Positions 40,634-49,455 of a stretch of 64,000 bases of DNA are shown one piece after another. Source of the stretch: Capillimicrobium parvum (GTDB lineage Bacteria; Actinomycetota; Thermoleophilia; Solirubrobacterales; Solirubrobacteraceae); assembly GCF_021172045.1 (NCBI RefSeq), contig NZ_CP087164.1, forward strand, positions 4,402,001 through 4,466,000. Reading direction: 5' to 3'. The position numbers and the translations under genes are program-made. Position 1 is the first letter of the stretch; each line of letters starts with the position of its first letter. The notes under the pieces were generated by a model. It was not told where the DNA came from. It did not search any database and worked only from the letters and a program-made list of their open reading frames with translations.

Positions 40634-41668
40634 GCAACGCCGAGCGAGCAAGGTCCGGGCGAGCGCGATCCAGGCCGCCCCGTAGTACGTCGGGTGCCGG
40701 TCGTCGAGGGCCTCGGCCTCGTCGAGGAGGCGGTCGCGGGCGGCGGCGTCGCCCGCGGCGTGGGCCGCCGCGGCCGCGCCCGCGAGGGCGACCGGGGTGC
40801 GGACCGCACCCACGACGCCGCGGCCGTCGAGCTCGCGGGGCAGGATCGCCGGGTCGCCCGCGCGCAGGCGCGGCCAGAGCGCCGCGGCCACCCGGCGGGC
40901 GGCGGGGTCGCAGGACTCGGCGAAGCGGACCGGCAGCCGGACGGCGTCGAAGCCGTAGCGCGGCACGCCGCCCGGATCGCCGGGCGGCGCCGCCGATCTG
41001 GCGGGCGCGCCACGCGGTCCGGCCCGCGCCCAGTCCGGCGGCAGGCGCGCGCCGCCGGCGACCAGCGCCCGCGCGGTCGCGATGCCGTGGCGGCGCACCC
41101 GCGCCCAGCGGCGGTGGTGGCCGAGGGTCACCAGCGCCCGCTCGGCCACGGGCGACGAGTAGCTGGGGTTGAGCACGCGCCCGCGCCGCGCCCACGGCCC
41201 GGCGACGAGCCGGCCGGCGGCGGTCTCGCGGCGCAGCACCGCGACCGCCATGCGCCCGGCCGCGCGGCGCAGCGCCGGGCGGCCGAACCGGCGCGCGGCC
41301 AGCTGCAGCGCCCGCGCCGCGTCGAGGTCGGCGTCGGCCGCGGGCTGGCGGTCGGCCACCCGCCCGTCGCGCCAGTGCCAGGCCAGCAGGCCGTCGCGGC
41401 GCTGCAGGTGCGCGCGCGTCCAGCGCCAGACGCGGCCGAAGCGCCGTTCGTCACCCGTCGCCGCGGCCAGCAGCAGTGCGTACGCCTGCCCCTCGCTCAC
41501 CGTGTCGCCGCCCTGGTCGCGGCGTACCACCCGGCCGTCGGGATCGACGTAGCGGTCCAGGAACCGCGCCGCCGCGCCGGGCCCCGGCCGGGGCGGCGCC
41601 GACGACGACTCGCCGCACCCGGCCGCCGTCGCGGCGAGCAGCAGTACCACCGCGATCGCCCGCCTCAC
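40628..41668 (-). CDS. GH8 family endoglucanase-like lipoprotein (BcsZ-like)
   Basis: A 346-residue exported hydrolase. The lipobox is AAGC with Cys18. The GH8 acid is Glu59 in DTVSEGQAYALLLA and the base lies in ADADLDAARAL (Asp114 or Asp116), both at the usual spacing; the helical (alpha/alpha)6 pattern continues to the end. Such enzymes trim the glucan made by a neighbouring cellulose synthase. GTG 41668 overlaps the stop of the synthase-like gene by four bases. Last gene of the operon; a hairpin overlaps its stop. Confidence 0.85.
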   Translation of the reverse strand: MRRAIAVVLLLAATAAGCGESSSAPPRPGPGAAARFLDRYVDPDGRVVRRDQGGDTVSEGQAYALLLAAATGDERRFGRVWRWTRAHLQRRDGLLAWHWRDGRVADRQPAADADLDAARALQLAARRFGRPALRRAAGRMAVAVLRRETAAGRLVAGPWARRGRVLNPSYSSPVAERALVTLGHHRRWARVRRHGIATARALVAGGARLPPDWARAGPRGAPARSAAPPGDPGGVPRYGFDAVRLPVRFAESCDPAARRVAAALWPRLRAGDPAILPRELDGRGVVGAVRTPVALAGAAAAAHAAGDAAARDRLLDEAEALDDRHPTYYGAAWIALARTLLARRCG

Positions 41669-43224
41669 GCCGCGGCCCTCCCCTCCTCGGCTCGCTCGGG
41701 GCCGGCCGCCGCGACCGGCGCCGCGGTCGGCCGCCGGGCCGGGAACAGCGCCGGCCAGATCCCGGCCGACAGCACGGTCACATGCAGCGCGGCGAACGCG
41801 ACGTTGTTGACCGTCGCGGGGTCGAGCCCGCGCGCCATCCCGACCACGCCGGTGCCCACGAGGATCGCAATGGCGGCCAGCGTCGGCGCCACGGCGCGCG
41901 GCTGCGGCCGGCGCTCGCCCTCCTTCGGCGTCACGACGAACCGGCCCCGCCGGCGCAGCAGCGTGAGGATCGTCGCCTGGACGTGGATCCACCAGCTCGC
42001 GGCCGACAGCGCGAAGCCGCCGAACGTGTACGCCCCGCGCCCGGCGACCGCCACCGCGTACAGCGCGAGGCCGAAGTACGGCGCGAAGTGCACGAGGAAC
42101 TGGTCGGCGCTCGCCGCGCCCAGCGGCTGCGCTCCGGTGAGGATGCGCAGGACCGGCATCGACATGTACACGAGCACGGTCCAGCCCGACAGGAAGTACA
42201 TCGCCGACAGCACGTACTGGGCCTTCTGGCGCCACGGCACCCGGGCGCGCAGCGCGGTCGGCAGCGCGCTCAGGCAGCCGCGCGCCCAGCGCTGCTGCTG
42301 CGAGACGTAGGACGCCATGTCCTCCGGGCCGAGCCCGCGGGCCAGCACCTCCGGCACGTACACGGTGCGCCAGCCGAGCTCGTGCAGGTGGATGGAGAGC
42401 TGGAAGTCCTCGGTCAGCGAGCCCTCCGGGAAGCCGCCGGCCGCATCGAGTGCGGCGCGCCGGAACACGACGTTCGTGCCGCAGCAGAACGTCGCCCCGA
42501 GGCCGTCCTTGCCGCGCGCGATCGCGCCGAAGAACAGCGCCTGCTGCGCCCAGGCGTGACCGGCGACGCCGCCGGACGGCGCGTTGGCGTAGTACTGCGG
42601 CGTCTGCACGAACGCGACGCGCTCGTCGGCGAGATGCCCGAGCGTCGCCTCCAGCAGGCGCTCGTCGGGCACGTGGTCGCAATCGAGCACGAGCGCGTAG
42701 GGCGCGCTCGCCAGCGCCAGCGCGTGGTTGACGTTGCCGGCCTTCGCCCCCTGACGGCGGGCGCGCGCGACGTAGCGTGCGCCGTGGCGGTCGGCCACCC
42801 GGCGCATCGCGGTCGAGGCGCCGTCGTCGAGCAGCCACACGTTGACCGCGGCGCCCCGCAGCCGCGCCGCGGCCGCGACGGTCGGCTCGACGATCGCGAC
42901 CGGCTCGTCGTAGACCGGGATGAGCACGTCGACCTCGGGCGGCGGGCCGCCGTCCGCCAGGGCGAGCGGAGCGCGCGTGCGCTGGCGCCAGCACGTCCAC
43001 CAGAAGCCGGCCGCCTGCGTGAAGTTGAACAGCTCGGCCGCGATCAGCAGCGCGAACAGCACGGGCTGGCCGACGCGCTCGGGGCGCAGCAGCCACGTGA
43101 GGTACACGAGCGCCAGCGGCAGCGCGACGAGCGCGACCAGGCGCACCGCGGTCGTGGCGCGCCGGTCGCCGCGCGCGTCCCAGTGCGGCGCCGCAAGGCG
43201 CGGATCGGTCGTCGTCGTCGTCAT
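41665..43224 (-). CDS. Cellulose-synthase-like processive GT2
   Basis: A 519-residue membrane glycosyltransferase. Two helices precede the GT-A domain: LIPVYDEP, DDG at 133-135, DCD at 181-183, QTPQ at 207-210, the catalytic TED at 271-273 and QQQRW at 309-313. About five helices follow. All hallmark residues of a processive beta-glucan synthase (BcsA-type) are present, but the protein ends at 519 residues without a PilZ domain, so no direct c-di-GMP activation is expected. The start codons (MTTTTTD) overlap the preceding gene's stop (ATGA). The product is a beta-linked polysaccharide; the sugar is not certain. Confidence 0.9.
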   Translation of the reverse strand: MTTTTTDPRLAAPHWDARGDRRATTAVRLVALVALPLALVYLTWLLRPERVGQPVLFALLIAAELFNFTQAAGFWWTCWRQRTRAPLALADGGPPPEVDVLIPVYDEPVAIVEPTVAAAARLRGAAVNVWLLDDGASTAMRRVADRHGARYVARARRQGAKAGNVNHALALASAPYALVLDCDHVPDERLLEATLGHLADERVAFVQTPQYYANAPSGGVAGHAWAQQALFFGAIARGKDGLGATFCCGTNVVFRRAALDAAGGFPEGSLTEDFQLSIHLHELGWRTVYVPEVLARGLGPEDMASYVSQQQRWARGCLSALPTALRARVPWRQKAQYVLSAMYFLSGWTVLVYMSMPVLRILTGAQPLGAASADQFLVHFAPYFGLALYAVAVAGRGAYTFGGFALSAASWWIHVQATILTLLRRRGRFVVTPKEGERRPQPRAVAPTLAAIAILVGTGVVGMARGLDPATVNNVAFAALHVTVLSAGIWPALFPARRPTAAPVAAAGPERAEEGRAAA

Positions 43225-45878
43225 CGGTACACCCACACCTTCACCTGGGGTCGCTTGAAGCGCTCCTGCAGATCGCGCGTGCGTGCGAGCTCGCGCAGGC
43301 CAGCACGGACCGCGTCGCGCTCGCCGCGCTGGTCCTGGAACGAGCCGAGCACGAAGACGCGCCCTGCCGGCGCGACCGGCCCGTCGAGCGCGCCCTGAAG
43401 CGGGCGCGCGTGCAGGTCGGGTGCGTAGTACGTGACGACGTCGCGCAGGTACTTCGGCTGGTAGAGCACGAGGTCCCCGGGCCGCGCCTCGCGCTCGATC
43501 CGCGCCAGCGCTCCCTCGAAGTCGTACACCCGCGGGTTCGCTCGGTTGACCTCCTCGTCGGCCGAGGCGACCGCAAGGCTGCCGACGAGCGCCGCCGTGA
43601 CCGCGACCGTCGCCACGCGGCCGCCGGTCCAGCCGGTCGCCGCCCGGGCGAGCAGGAGGATCGTCAGCGGCGCGAGCGCCGCGAAGTAGCGGATCTCGAA
43701 GAGGAACGGCTTGAGCTCGCCGACGAAGAACAGCGCGATCGCCGGCAGCAGCGCGCACGCGGCGACGAGCAGGGTGCGCGGCGACCGGCCCCGGCCGAGC
43801 AGCAGCAGGGCGAGCAGCAGCCCCAGCGGCCACAGCGCCGTGATCGCCGCCATCGTGCCGTTGGAGTGGTAGCCCCAGATCGCCCACACGACGTTCGTCA
43901 GGGCGATGTAGACACCAGGCTGCGTGCGGGTGGAGCTGACGTCGGAGCCGGCCTGCGACGGTTGGTCGAACCCGCGCCCCGCGGCCTCGTTGGCCTGGAA
44001 CTGGTCGTGGGCGAACGCGGCGAGCGGGGCCAGCGCGAGCGCGAGCGCGGCGACCGACAGCAGCCAGGGCCGCAGCAGCCGCCGGTCGCGCATCGCGGCC
44101 AGCGCGAACGCCGCCTGCTGCACGCCGACGACGAGCACGCCGAAGTACTGCGTCCACACGAGCGCCGCCGACGCGGCCACGTAGAGCGCCCAGTCGGCCG
44201 GCCGCCCGCGGCGCAGCGCTCGCAGCTGGCCGAGCAGCGCGAGCGTCGCGAACAGCATGAAGAGCCCGTACATGCGGGCCTCCTGCGAGTACCAGACGAG
44301 AAACGGCGCGACCGCGCCCATCGCGGCGGCGGCCAGGCCGGCGCGGCGGTCCCACACCTCGGCCGCGGTGGCGTACAGGGCCGGGACGAGCGCGGTGCCC
44401 GCGACGACCGAGGGAGCCCGCATGACGAACTCCGACGTGCCGGCGGTGTGCGCCAGCGCCCAGAGCATCAGGTGGTGCAGCGGCGGGTGGACGTCGGTCG
44501 TGCGCAGGCTGTCGAGCAGGCCGCCGAGCGACATCTGCGCCTGGGTGATCGAGGTCGCCTCGTCGAGCCAGATGCCGCGGTTGGACAGCAGCCGCACGAC
44601 GAGGGCCGCGACCGTGATGCCGGCGACGGCGAGCCCGACGCGCGCCGGGGTGCCGCCGGCGCGGCGCGCGAGGGCGCCGCGCAGCGGGAACGGCACGACG
44701 ACGCCGGGCGCGGTAGCGGCGACGAGCGTGGCCATGGCGGCGAGCGTGATCACCGCGACCCGCCCCGGGTCGGTTCCCCAGGCGACGATCGCCAGCGCCT
44801 GCGCGGCCGCGATGGCGGCCGGCACGGCGACGGCGACGACGCGGGCGCGACGCCCGTCGGCGGTGGCGATCCGGTGCGCGAGCAGCACCCGCGCGACGCC
44901 GAACAGCCCCATCGCGGCGACGTACGGCACCGCGAGCGCTCCGGTCTCCGCGTAGCGCTCGCCGAACGCCGCGCCGATGAGGTCGCGCGGCATCATCGCG
45001 ACCGCCAGCACGGCGGCGAGCCCGAGCACCGCGGCCGCGCCGACCGCGGCCCCCAGCGCCCCGCGATCACCGGCGCGGGCCCGCGGCAGCAGCACGAGCG
45101 GCACGGTGGTCGAGGCGAACGCGGCCAGCCCGCCGAGCGTGGAGAGCACGGCGAAGCGGCCCGCCTCGCCGCCGTCGAGCAGCGCGTTGGCCAAGACGAC
45201 GTCCTGGTTCTGCAGGACCGCGAGCACGAGGAACGCGGCGGTCGCCGCGCCCGCGAAGCGCAGCAGGCCGTGCTCCCGGGACGAGATCCCGCCGGCCGCT
45301 GCGAACCGTGGACGGGTCGCGGCGAGCGCCAGCCAGCCGCCCGCGACGACCGCCGCCGCGCCTCCGGCGACCCCGAACGCCGCGACGAGGGGCAGGCCAA
45401 GCGCCAGGCGGGCGACCGGCTCGGCGACCAGGCTGAGCGCCGCGCGGCCGTGCTCGCGCTCGCCGTAGAGGCGCCCGCGCTCCAGCGCGAGCCACGGGGC
45501 CAGCGGCACGCCGGCGGCGAGCACGACCAGCAGCCCGGCCGGCACGCCGAGCACGGCGCCCAGCGGCACGGCGGCCACGACGAGCGCGAGCCCGGCGGCG
45601 ACGCCGAGGCCCAGCGCGCCGCGCCGGGCGCCCGGCACGGCCGCCGGCGTGAGCGCCGCGCCCGCGCTCAGGCTCGACGCGGGCACGTGGACGAGGAGGT
45701 ACAGCGCGAGGAACGCGACGAGGTCGGCGAACGCGCCGGGGGCCAGCAGATGGGCCGCGACGAGCGAGAAGGCGAGGTTGCCGACGCCGGAGGCGACCTG
45801 CGCCCCGGCGACGAACGCCTGCTCGCGCACGACGCCCCCGCGGCGCAGGGGCCGGGTCAGGAGTGCCGGCGTGCTCAC
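43221..45878 (-). CDS. Flippase-glycosyltransferase fusion (MATE/Wzx-like plus GT39-like)
   Basis: An 885-residue protein in one open frame. Residues 1-420 look like an oligosaccharide flippase of the MOP superfamily: about 12-14 helices, starting LLTRPLRRGGVVREQAFVAG. Residues 430-885 look like a GT39/PMT-type enzyme: the acidic NRGIWLDEATSITQAQMS loop after its first helix, a VHPPLHHLML motif, about nine helices and a soluble tail. These are normally two genes. Codon use and frame are continuous, with no frameshift. GTG 45878 overlaps the pyruvyl-transferase stop, and its own stop overlaps the synthase-like gene. It probably moves a lipid-linked unit across the membrane and glycosylates it. 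Confidence 0.8.
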   Translation of the reverse strand: MSTPALLTRPLRRGGVVREQAFVAGAQVASGVGNLAFSLVAAHLLAPGAFADLVAFLALYLLVHVPASSLSAGAALTPAAVPGARRGALGLGVAAGLALVVAAVPLGAVLGVPAGLLVVLAAGVPLAPWLALERGRLYGEREHGRAALSLVAEPVARLALGLPLVAAFGVAGGAAAVVAGGWLALAATRPRFAAAGGISSREHGLLRFAGAATAAFLVLAVLQNQDVVLANALLDGGEAGRFAVLSTLGGLAAFASTTVPLVLLPRARAGDRGALGAAVGAAAVLGLAAVLAVAMMPRDLIGAAFGERYAETGALAVPYVAAMGLFGVARVLLAHRIATADGRRARVVAVAVPAAIAAAQALAIVAWGTDPGRVAVITLAAMATLVAATAPGVVVPFPLRGALARRAGGTPARVGLAVAGITVAALVVRLLSNRGIWLDEATSITQAQMSLGGLLDSLRTTDVHPPLHHLMLWALAHTAGTSEFVMRAPSVVAGTALVPALYATAAEVWDRRAGLAAAAMGAVAPFLVWYSQEARMYGLFMLFATLALLGQLRALRRGRPADWALYVAASAALVWTQYFGVLVVGVQQAAFALAAMRDRRLLRPWLLSVAALALALAPLAAFAHDQFQANEAAGRGFDQPSQAGSDVSSTRTQPGVYIALTNVVWAIWGYHSNGTMAAITALWPLGLLLALLLLGRGRSPRTLLVAACALLPAIALFFVGELKPFLFEIRYFAALAPLTILLLARAATGWTGGRVATVAVTAALVGSLAVASADEEVNRANPRVYDFEGALARIEREARPGDLVLYQPKYLRDVVTYYAPDLHARPLQGALDGPVAPAGRVFVLGSFQDQRGERDAVRAGLRELARTRDLQERFKRPQVKVWVYR

Positions 45879-47014
45879 TCGGCCACCGCCCACTCGGCCG
45901 GCTTGAGCGGCAGGCTCCCCATGGCGTCCGCCTCGTCGCCGCGCCCGCCGTCGAGGACGAGCCGCAGGAGCCGGAAGCCCTCCTCGGCGGCCGCGACCTC
46001 GGCGCGCACGGCGGCCGCGCTCGGCGCCACGGCCGCCTCGGCGGCGGCCACGAGCCGGGCGCCGAGCTGCGCCGGGTCGGTCCCCGGCGCGAGCACCGGC
46101 TGCCCGAGGCGGCGCGCGGCGCCGGCGAGCTTCGGCTCGTGCGCGTAGGCGACCGACGGCACGCCCGCCCCGGCGGCGGTCAGCATCGCGTGGAAGCGCA
46201 GCGCCACGACGAGCCGCGCGTCCGCGAACGACCCGCGCGCCTCGGCGAGGTCGGCGGGCGGCACGCCGATCCGCGCCACGCCGCCGAGGCGCGCGTCGAT
46301 CTCGCGGGCCAGGTCGAGGTCGTCGCGCCGGCCGATCCGGCCGATCTGCCAGGGCTGCAGGATCACGTCGAAGCCGTGGGCGAGCACGGGCACGAGGGCG
46401 ACGGCGAGATCGTCGGCCAGGCCGGCGCCGCCGGCGTCGTGCGACAGCGCCACGACGACGGTGCCCCGGCGCATGCGCTCGGTGTCCGACGCGGGTGGGG
46501 CGCCCTCGACGTCGAGGATCGTCCAGGCAGGGTCGGCGCCGATGCGGAACGGCGCGGGCGCGCCCGCCTCGGCCAGCACGTCCGCGGACTCCTCGTCGCG
46601 CAGGACCAGCAGGTCGGCCTGATGGACGAGCCGGCGCGCGAGCAGCCGGGCGCGGCGGCCCGGCAGCGGTGCCGCACCGACCCCGACGAGCGCCAGCGGC
46701 TTGCCGAGCGCCCGGGTGCCGAGCCCCATGGCGAGCGCCCGGCCGAGCAGGTCGAGCGGTCCGCGGCCGCTCGCGCCGCGCAGGGTCTTGAACACGGTGC
46801 CGCCGGCGAACACCACCGCGTCGGCGGAGCGCACCTGGCGCATCACCGCCGGCGGGTCGGAGGGCGCGACGCGCTCGCATCCCGGCAGGACCGGGCCGGG
46901 CCGGCTGGTGGCGATCAGCTCGCGGCCGGGCAGCGCGCGGCGAAACGCCTCGAGCAGGGCGTCGTCGCCAGGATTGCGCTGTCCGAACGCGCCGGCGAGG
47001 ACGACTCGGCTCAC
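45875..47014 (-). CDS. Polysaccharide pyruvyl transferase family protein (CsaB-like)
   Basis: A 379-residue GT-B-like protein. The start RVVLAGAFGQRNPGDDALLEAF carries the NxGDxA/LL motif of the family; FAGGTVFKTLRG, GVGAAPLP and RDEESADVLAEAG follow, and VALRFHAMLTAAGAGVPSV near the C-terminus is the donor-site H-x-H-like signature. It would add pyruvate from phosphoenolpyruvate to a sugar, giving an acidic ketal on the surface polymer, as for S-layer anchoring. GTG overlaps with the preceding gene (GTGA). Confidence 0.85.
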   Translation of the reverse strand: MSRVVLAGAFGQRNPGDDALLEAFRRALPGRELIATSRPGPVLPGCERVAPSDPPAVMRQVRSADAVVFAGGTVFKTLRGASGRGPLDLLGRALAMGLGTRALGKPLALVGVGAAPLPGRRARLLARRLVHQADLLVLRDEESADVLAEAGAPAPFRIGADPAWTILDVEGAPPASDTERMRRGTVVVALSHDAGGAGLADDLAVALVPVLAHGFDVILQPWQIGRIGRRDDLDLAREIDARLGGVARIGVPPADLAEARGSFADARLVVALRFHAMLTAAGAGVPSVAYAHEPKLAGAARRLGQPVLAPGTDPAQLGARLVAAAEAAVAPSAAAVRAEVAAAEEGFRLLRLVLDGGRGDEADAMGSLPLKPAEWAVAE

Positions 47015-48255
47015 TCGACCACCCCCGGGACGTCACGACGGCCCGGTGCGTCAGCCAGGGTGGTGCCGGCCGCCCCCGGAACGTCGCGAGCGTCAGCCCG
47101 GGTGGTGCCCGCCGCCGCGTACACCTCGAGGTGGCGACGCGCGACCGCGGGCCAGCCCCGGTCGCCCGCCATCGCCGCGGCCGCGGCGCCCAGCGCGCCG
47201 AGACGGGACCGGTCGGCCGCCAGGCCGCGCAGCACCGCCGCGAGCGCCGGGGCCTCGCGCGGGGCGACGAGCGGCGCCGGCGCACCGGCGCACGTCGCCA
47301 GCTCGGGCGACATCAGCACGGGCGTTCCGTGGGCGAGCGCAAGCGCGAGCGCGCCGCTGCTCGACACCGGCCGCGGGTAGGCGAAGAGCGCGACGTCCGC
47401 GGCGGCGAACCACGCCGCCACGTCGCCGTCGGGGACGTGGCCGGTGAAGCGGGCGTGGTCGCCGTGCGCGCCGCGCAGGACCTCCGCGTAGGCGTCGCCG
47501 ACGCGCGGGTGCGTCCCGCCCGCGACCACGACCTCGACCCCGCTCCCCGCCAGCCGCCCCGCCTCCAGCGCCGGCTCGAGGCCCTTGTACGGCGCGACGA
47601 AGCCGAAGCACAGGACGGTCAGGCGGTCGTCGCGGACGCCGAGCCGGGACCGCGCCGCCGCTCGCTCGGCGGCCGCGGCCGACTCGATGCCGTGCGGCAC
47701 GACGGTCGCGCCCGGGACGGCCTCGGCGAATGCTGGCTCGTGGACGACGACGGCATCGGCGTGGCGGCGGACGCTCTCGCGGACCACGGCCAGCCCCGCG
47801 CGCGCGACGGCGGCGGGCACGCGCACGCGATGCAGGCGGGTGAACTGCGCGTCGACGGCGCCCGCCGCGACGACGTGGTGCATCGTCACGACCGACGACG
47901 GCCGCCCTCGGCGCAGGCGGCGCAGCGCCGCCACGAGCGCTGGCACCGCGGCCGGCCCGCCGTACAGGAAGGTCTCGTGCTGCAGGTGCACGGTGGGCGC
48001 GCCCGTCGCGCACGCGGCCCGGGCGGCGCGGACCAGCCAGGGCGGCCCGGCCTCGAACCGGCGCAGGACCCGCACCCGGCCGTCGCGGTGCTCGGCCGGC
48101 AGGCCCGGCTCGACGGGCGCGACGACGGTCACGCCGGCGCCAGCGCCGGTCAGCGCCTCGGCGAGGTTCGCGGTGTAGGAGGCCACGCCGCTCGAGCCGC
48201 CGTGGCGGATCCCGGGACGTGGGTAGGGGGAGATGAGCGCCACGTCAGGCCGCAC
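47011..48255 (-). CDS. GT4 family glycosyltransferase
   Basis: A 414-residue GT-B enzyme. The N-terminal glycine-rich loop is RHGGSSGVASYTANLAEAL, a mid-protein VLCFGFVAPYKGLEPALEA marks the donor domain, and the E-x7-E-like region is SSGALALALAHGTPVLMS. It transfers a sugar from a nucleotide donor with retention. Its GTG overlaps the end of the GT2 gene by 11 bases. The third-from-start reactions of the polymer unit are probably its task; specificity is unknown. Confidence 0.88.
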   Translation of the reverse strand: MRPDVALISPYPRPGIRHGGSSGVASYTANLAEALTGAGAGVTVVAPVEPGLPAEHRDGRVRVLRRFEAGPPWLVRAARAACATGAPTVHLQHETFLYGGPAAVPALVAALRRLRRGRPSSVVTMHHVVAAGAVDAQFTRLHRVRVPAAVARAGLAVVRESVRRHADAVVVHEPAFAEAVPGATVVPHGIESAAAAERAAARSRLGVRDDRLTVLCFGFVAPYKGLEPALEAGRLAGSGVEVVVAGGTHPRVGDAYAEVLRGAHGDHARFTGHVPDGDVAAWFAAADVALFAYPRPVSSSGALALALAHGTPVLMSPELATCAGAPAPLVAPREAPALAAVLRGLAADRSRLGALGAAAAAMAGDRGWPAVARRHLEVYAAAGTTRADARDVPGAAGTTLADAPGRRDVPGVVE

Positions 48256-48970
48256 CGGCCACCTCCCGCACCCGGCGGCGCAGCGACGCGGCCCACAGCC
48301 GCAGCAGCGACGCCCCCATCCTCCGCGTGTCCGCGACGGGGTCGACGCGCGAGCCCTCCTGGTCGACCCACACCGTCGGCACCTCGACGACGCGGTGGCC
48401 GAGATCGCGGGCGGTGACGAGCAGGTCGACGTCGAAGAGCAGGTCCTGCGACGTGGTGTGCGCGACGATGTCGCGGGCCACGTCGCCGCGCAGGACCTTC
48501 GCCCCGCACTGCGTGTCGCGGTAGGGCAGGCCGAGCAGCCGGCGCACGCCGAACGCGAACCCGGCGCTGGTCAGCCGGCGCGACAGCGGCCGCGACGCGG
48601 GCAGGACGGACGCCGGATGGTGGCGCGAGGCGATCGCCCCGTCGGCGCGGCCGGCCACGTCGGCGAGCCGGAGCAGCTCCGCCGGCGGTGTCGCGCCGTC
48701 GGCGTCGACGAACCCGACGAGGTCGGCGTCGCTGCGGCGGAACGTCTCCGCGATCACGCCGCCCTTGCCGAGCTTCGGGTACTCGTGCAGCTCGATGCGC
48801 CGATCGGCGCGCTGGTGGCCGCGGACGATCTCGGCGGTCCCGTCGGTGCAGTGGTCCAGCGCGACGTGGAACCGCGTGCCCGGATGCGGGCAGCCGGCGC
48901 GGTAGGCCGTGAGCATGCGGTCGATCCGATGCTCTTCGTTGTGGGCGGGAATGACGATGTCGAGACGCAC
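48245..48970 (-). CDS. GT2 glycosyltransferase (DPG/DPM-like), first gene of the polysaccharide operon
   Basis: A 241-residue GT-A enzyme: LDIVIPAHNEEHRIDRML at the start, YPKLGKGGVIAETFRRS, and the DxD motif GFVDADGATPP. GTG 48970 is chosen because GGAGG lies five to six bases upstream; a longer frame (to 49018) lacks a site. The type suggests a polyprenyl-phosphate sugar transferase, feeding the GT39-like half of the fusion protein. First gene of six that overlap by 4-11 bases, and preceded by a CRP-type palindrome. Confidence 0.88.
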   Translation of the reverse strand: MRLDIVIPAHNEEHRIDRMLTAYRAGCPHPGTRFHVALDHCTDGTAEIVRGHQRADRRIELHEYPKLGKGGVIAETFRRSDADLVGFVDADGATPPAELLRLADVAGRADGAIASRHHPASVLPASRPLSRRLTSAGFAFGVRRLLGLPYRDTQCGAKVLRGDVARDIVAHTTSQDLLFDVDLLVTARDLGHRVVEVPTVWVDQEGSRVDPVADTRRMGASLLRLWAASLRRRVREVAGAA

Positions 48971-49151
48971 GGGGTCCTCCGCGGCAGGCGTTGCGGTTTG
49001 CGGGTCTCCTGCGACCACGGCGCTGTCGCCCGCCGGCCCACAGAGGGCACACCGGTGGCGGGTTGCGGTTCAGCGCCGCCCGGGCGCGGCCATACGGCCG
49101 GCACGCGGCGGGGTCATCCACCTAAGCACAGCGCATGGCCGAACGTCTCGC

Positions 49152-49173
49152 TCGTGTGACCGGGATCACACGA
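49152..49173. promoter_or_regulatory. CRP/FNR-family palindrome TGTGA-N6-TCACA
   Basis: TCGTGTGA at 49152-49159 and TCACACGA at 49166-49173 are exact inverses with a six-base spacer; the core TGTGA-N6-TCACA is the classic CRP/GlxR consensus. It is located between the stop of the pterin dehydratase gene (49213) and the start of the polysaccharide operon (48970), about 180 bases upstream of the first GTG. This places it in the operon's promoter region. Activation or repression cannot be decided without the transcription start. Confidence 0.7.
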
Positions 49174-49212
49174 CGGTTCGACGGCGGCTCGCCGGGCGAC
49201 GAGCCGCCGCGA

Positions 49213-49443
49213 TCAGAGATCGTCGATGTCGGCGGCGAGCCCGCGGTCGAGGTCCGTCACGGTGCCGGACGTGTGCGTGCTGAGCGTCAGGCGCACCTTG
49301 TTCCAGCCGTGGATGAGGATGTCCGGGTGGTGGCCCTTGGCCTCGGCCAGCCGGGCGACCTCGTTGACGAACCGGATCGCGCCCGCGAAGTCCCCGAACT
49401 CGTAGTCCTGGACCAGTGCGCTGCCTTCCTCGTGCCACGCCAT
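49213..49443 (-). CDS. phhB: 4a-Hydroxytetrahydrobiopterin dehydratase (PCD/DCoH)
   Basis: A 76-residue protein with the family core: the FVNEVARLAEAKGHHPDI helix with its paired histidines, then NKVRLTLSTH. This fold dehydrates 4a-hydroxytetrahydropterin, or a related pterin. It is shorter at the N-terminus than most (about 95 residues). GAGGGG six bases before ATG 49443 supports the start; a long frame upstream is a shadow. Only 12 bases separate it from the divergent BtuF-like gene. Confidence 0.85.
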   Translation of the reverse strand: MAWHEEGSALVQDYEFGDFAGAIRFVNEVARLAEAKGHHPDILIHGWNKVRLTLSTHTSGTVTDLDRGLAADIDDL

Positions 49444-49455
49444 ACGCTTCCCCTC

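Noticed and set aside
43410-46148. A 912-codon plus-strand frame
   Set aside because: Composition is that of a shadow (His/Arg/Gln/Asp-rich) opposite the flippase-GT fusion, whose helices and motifs are clear.
48971-49018. Upstream start of the first polysaccharide gene at 49018
   Set aside because: It would add 16 residues not seen in the family and has no ribosome site, while GTG 48970 has GGAGG at good distance.
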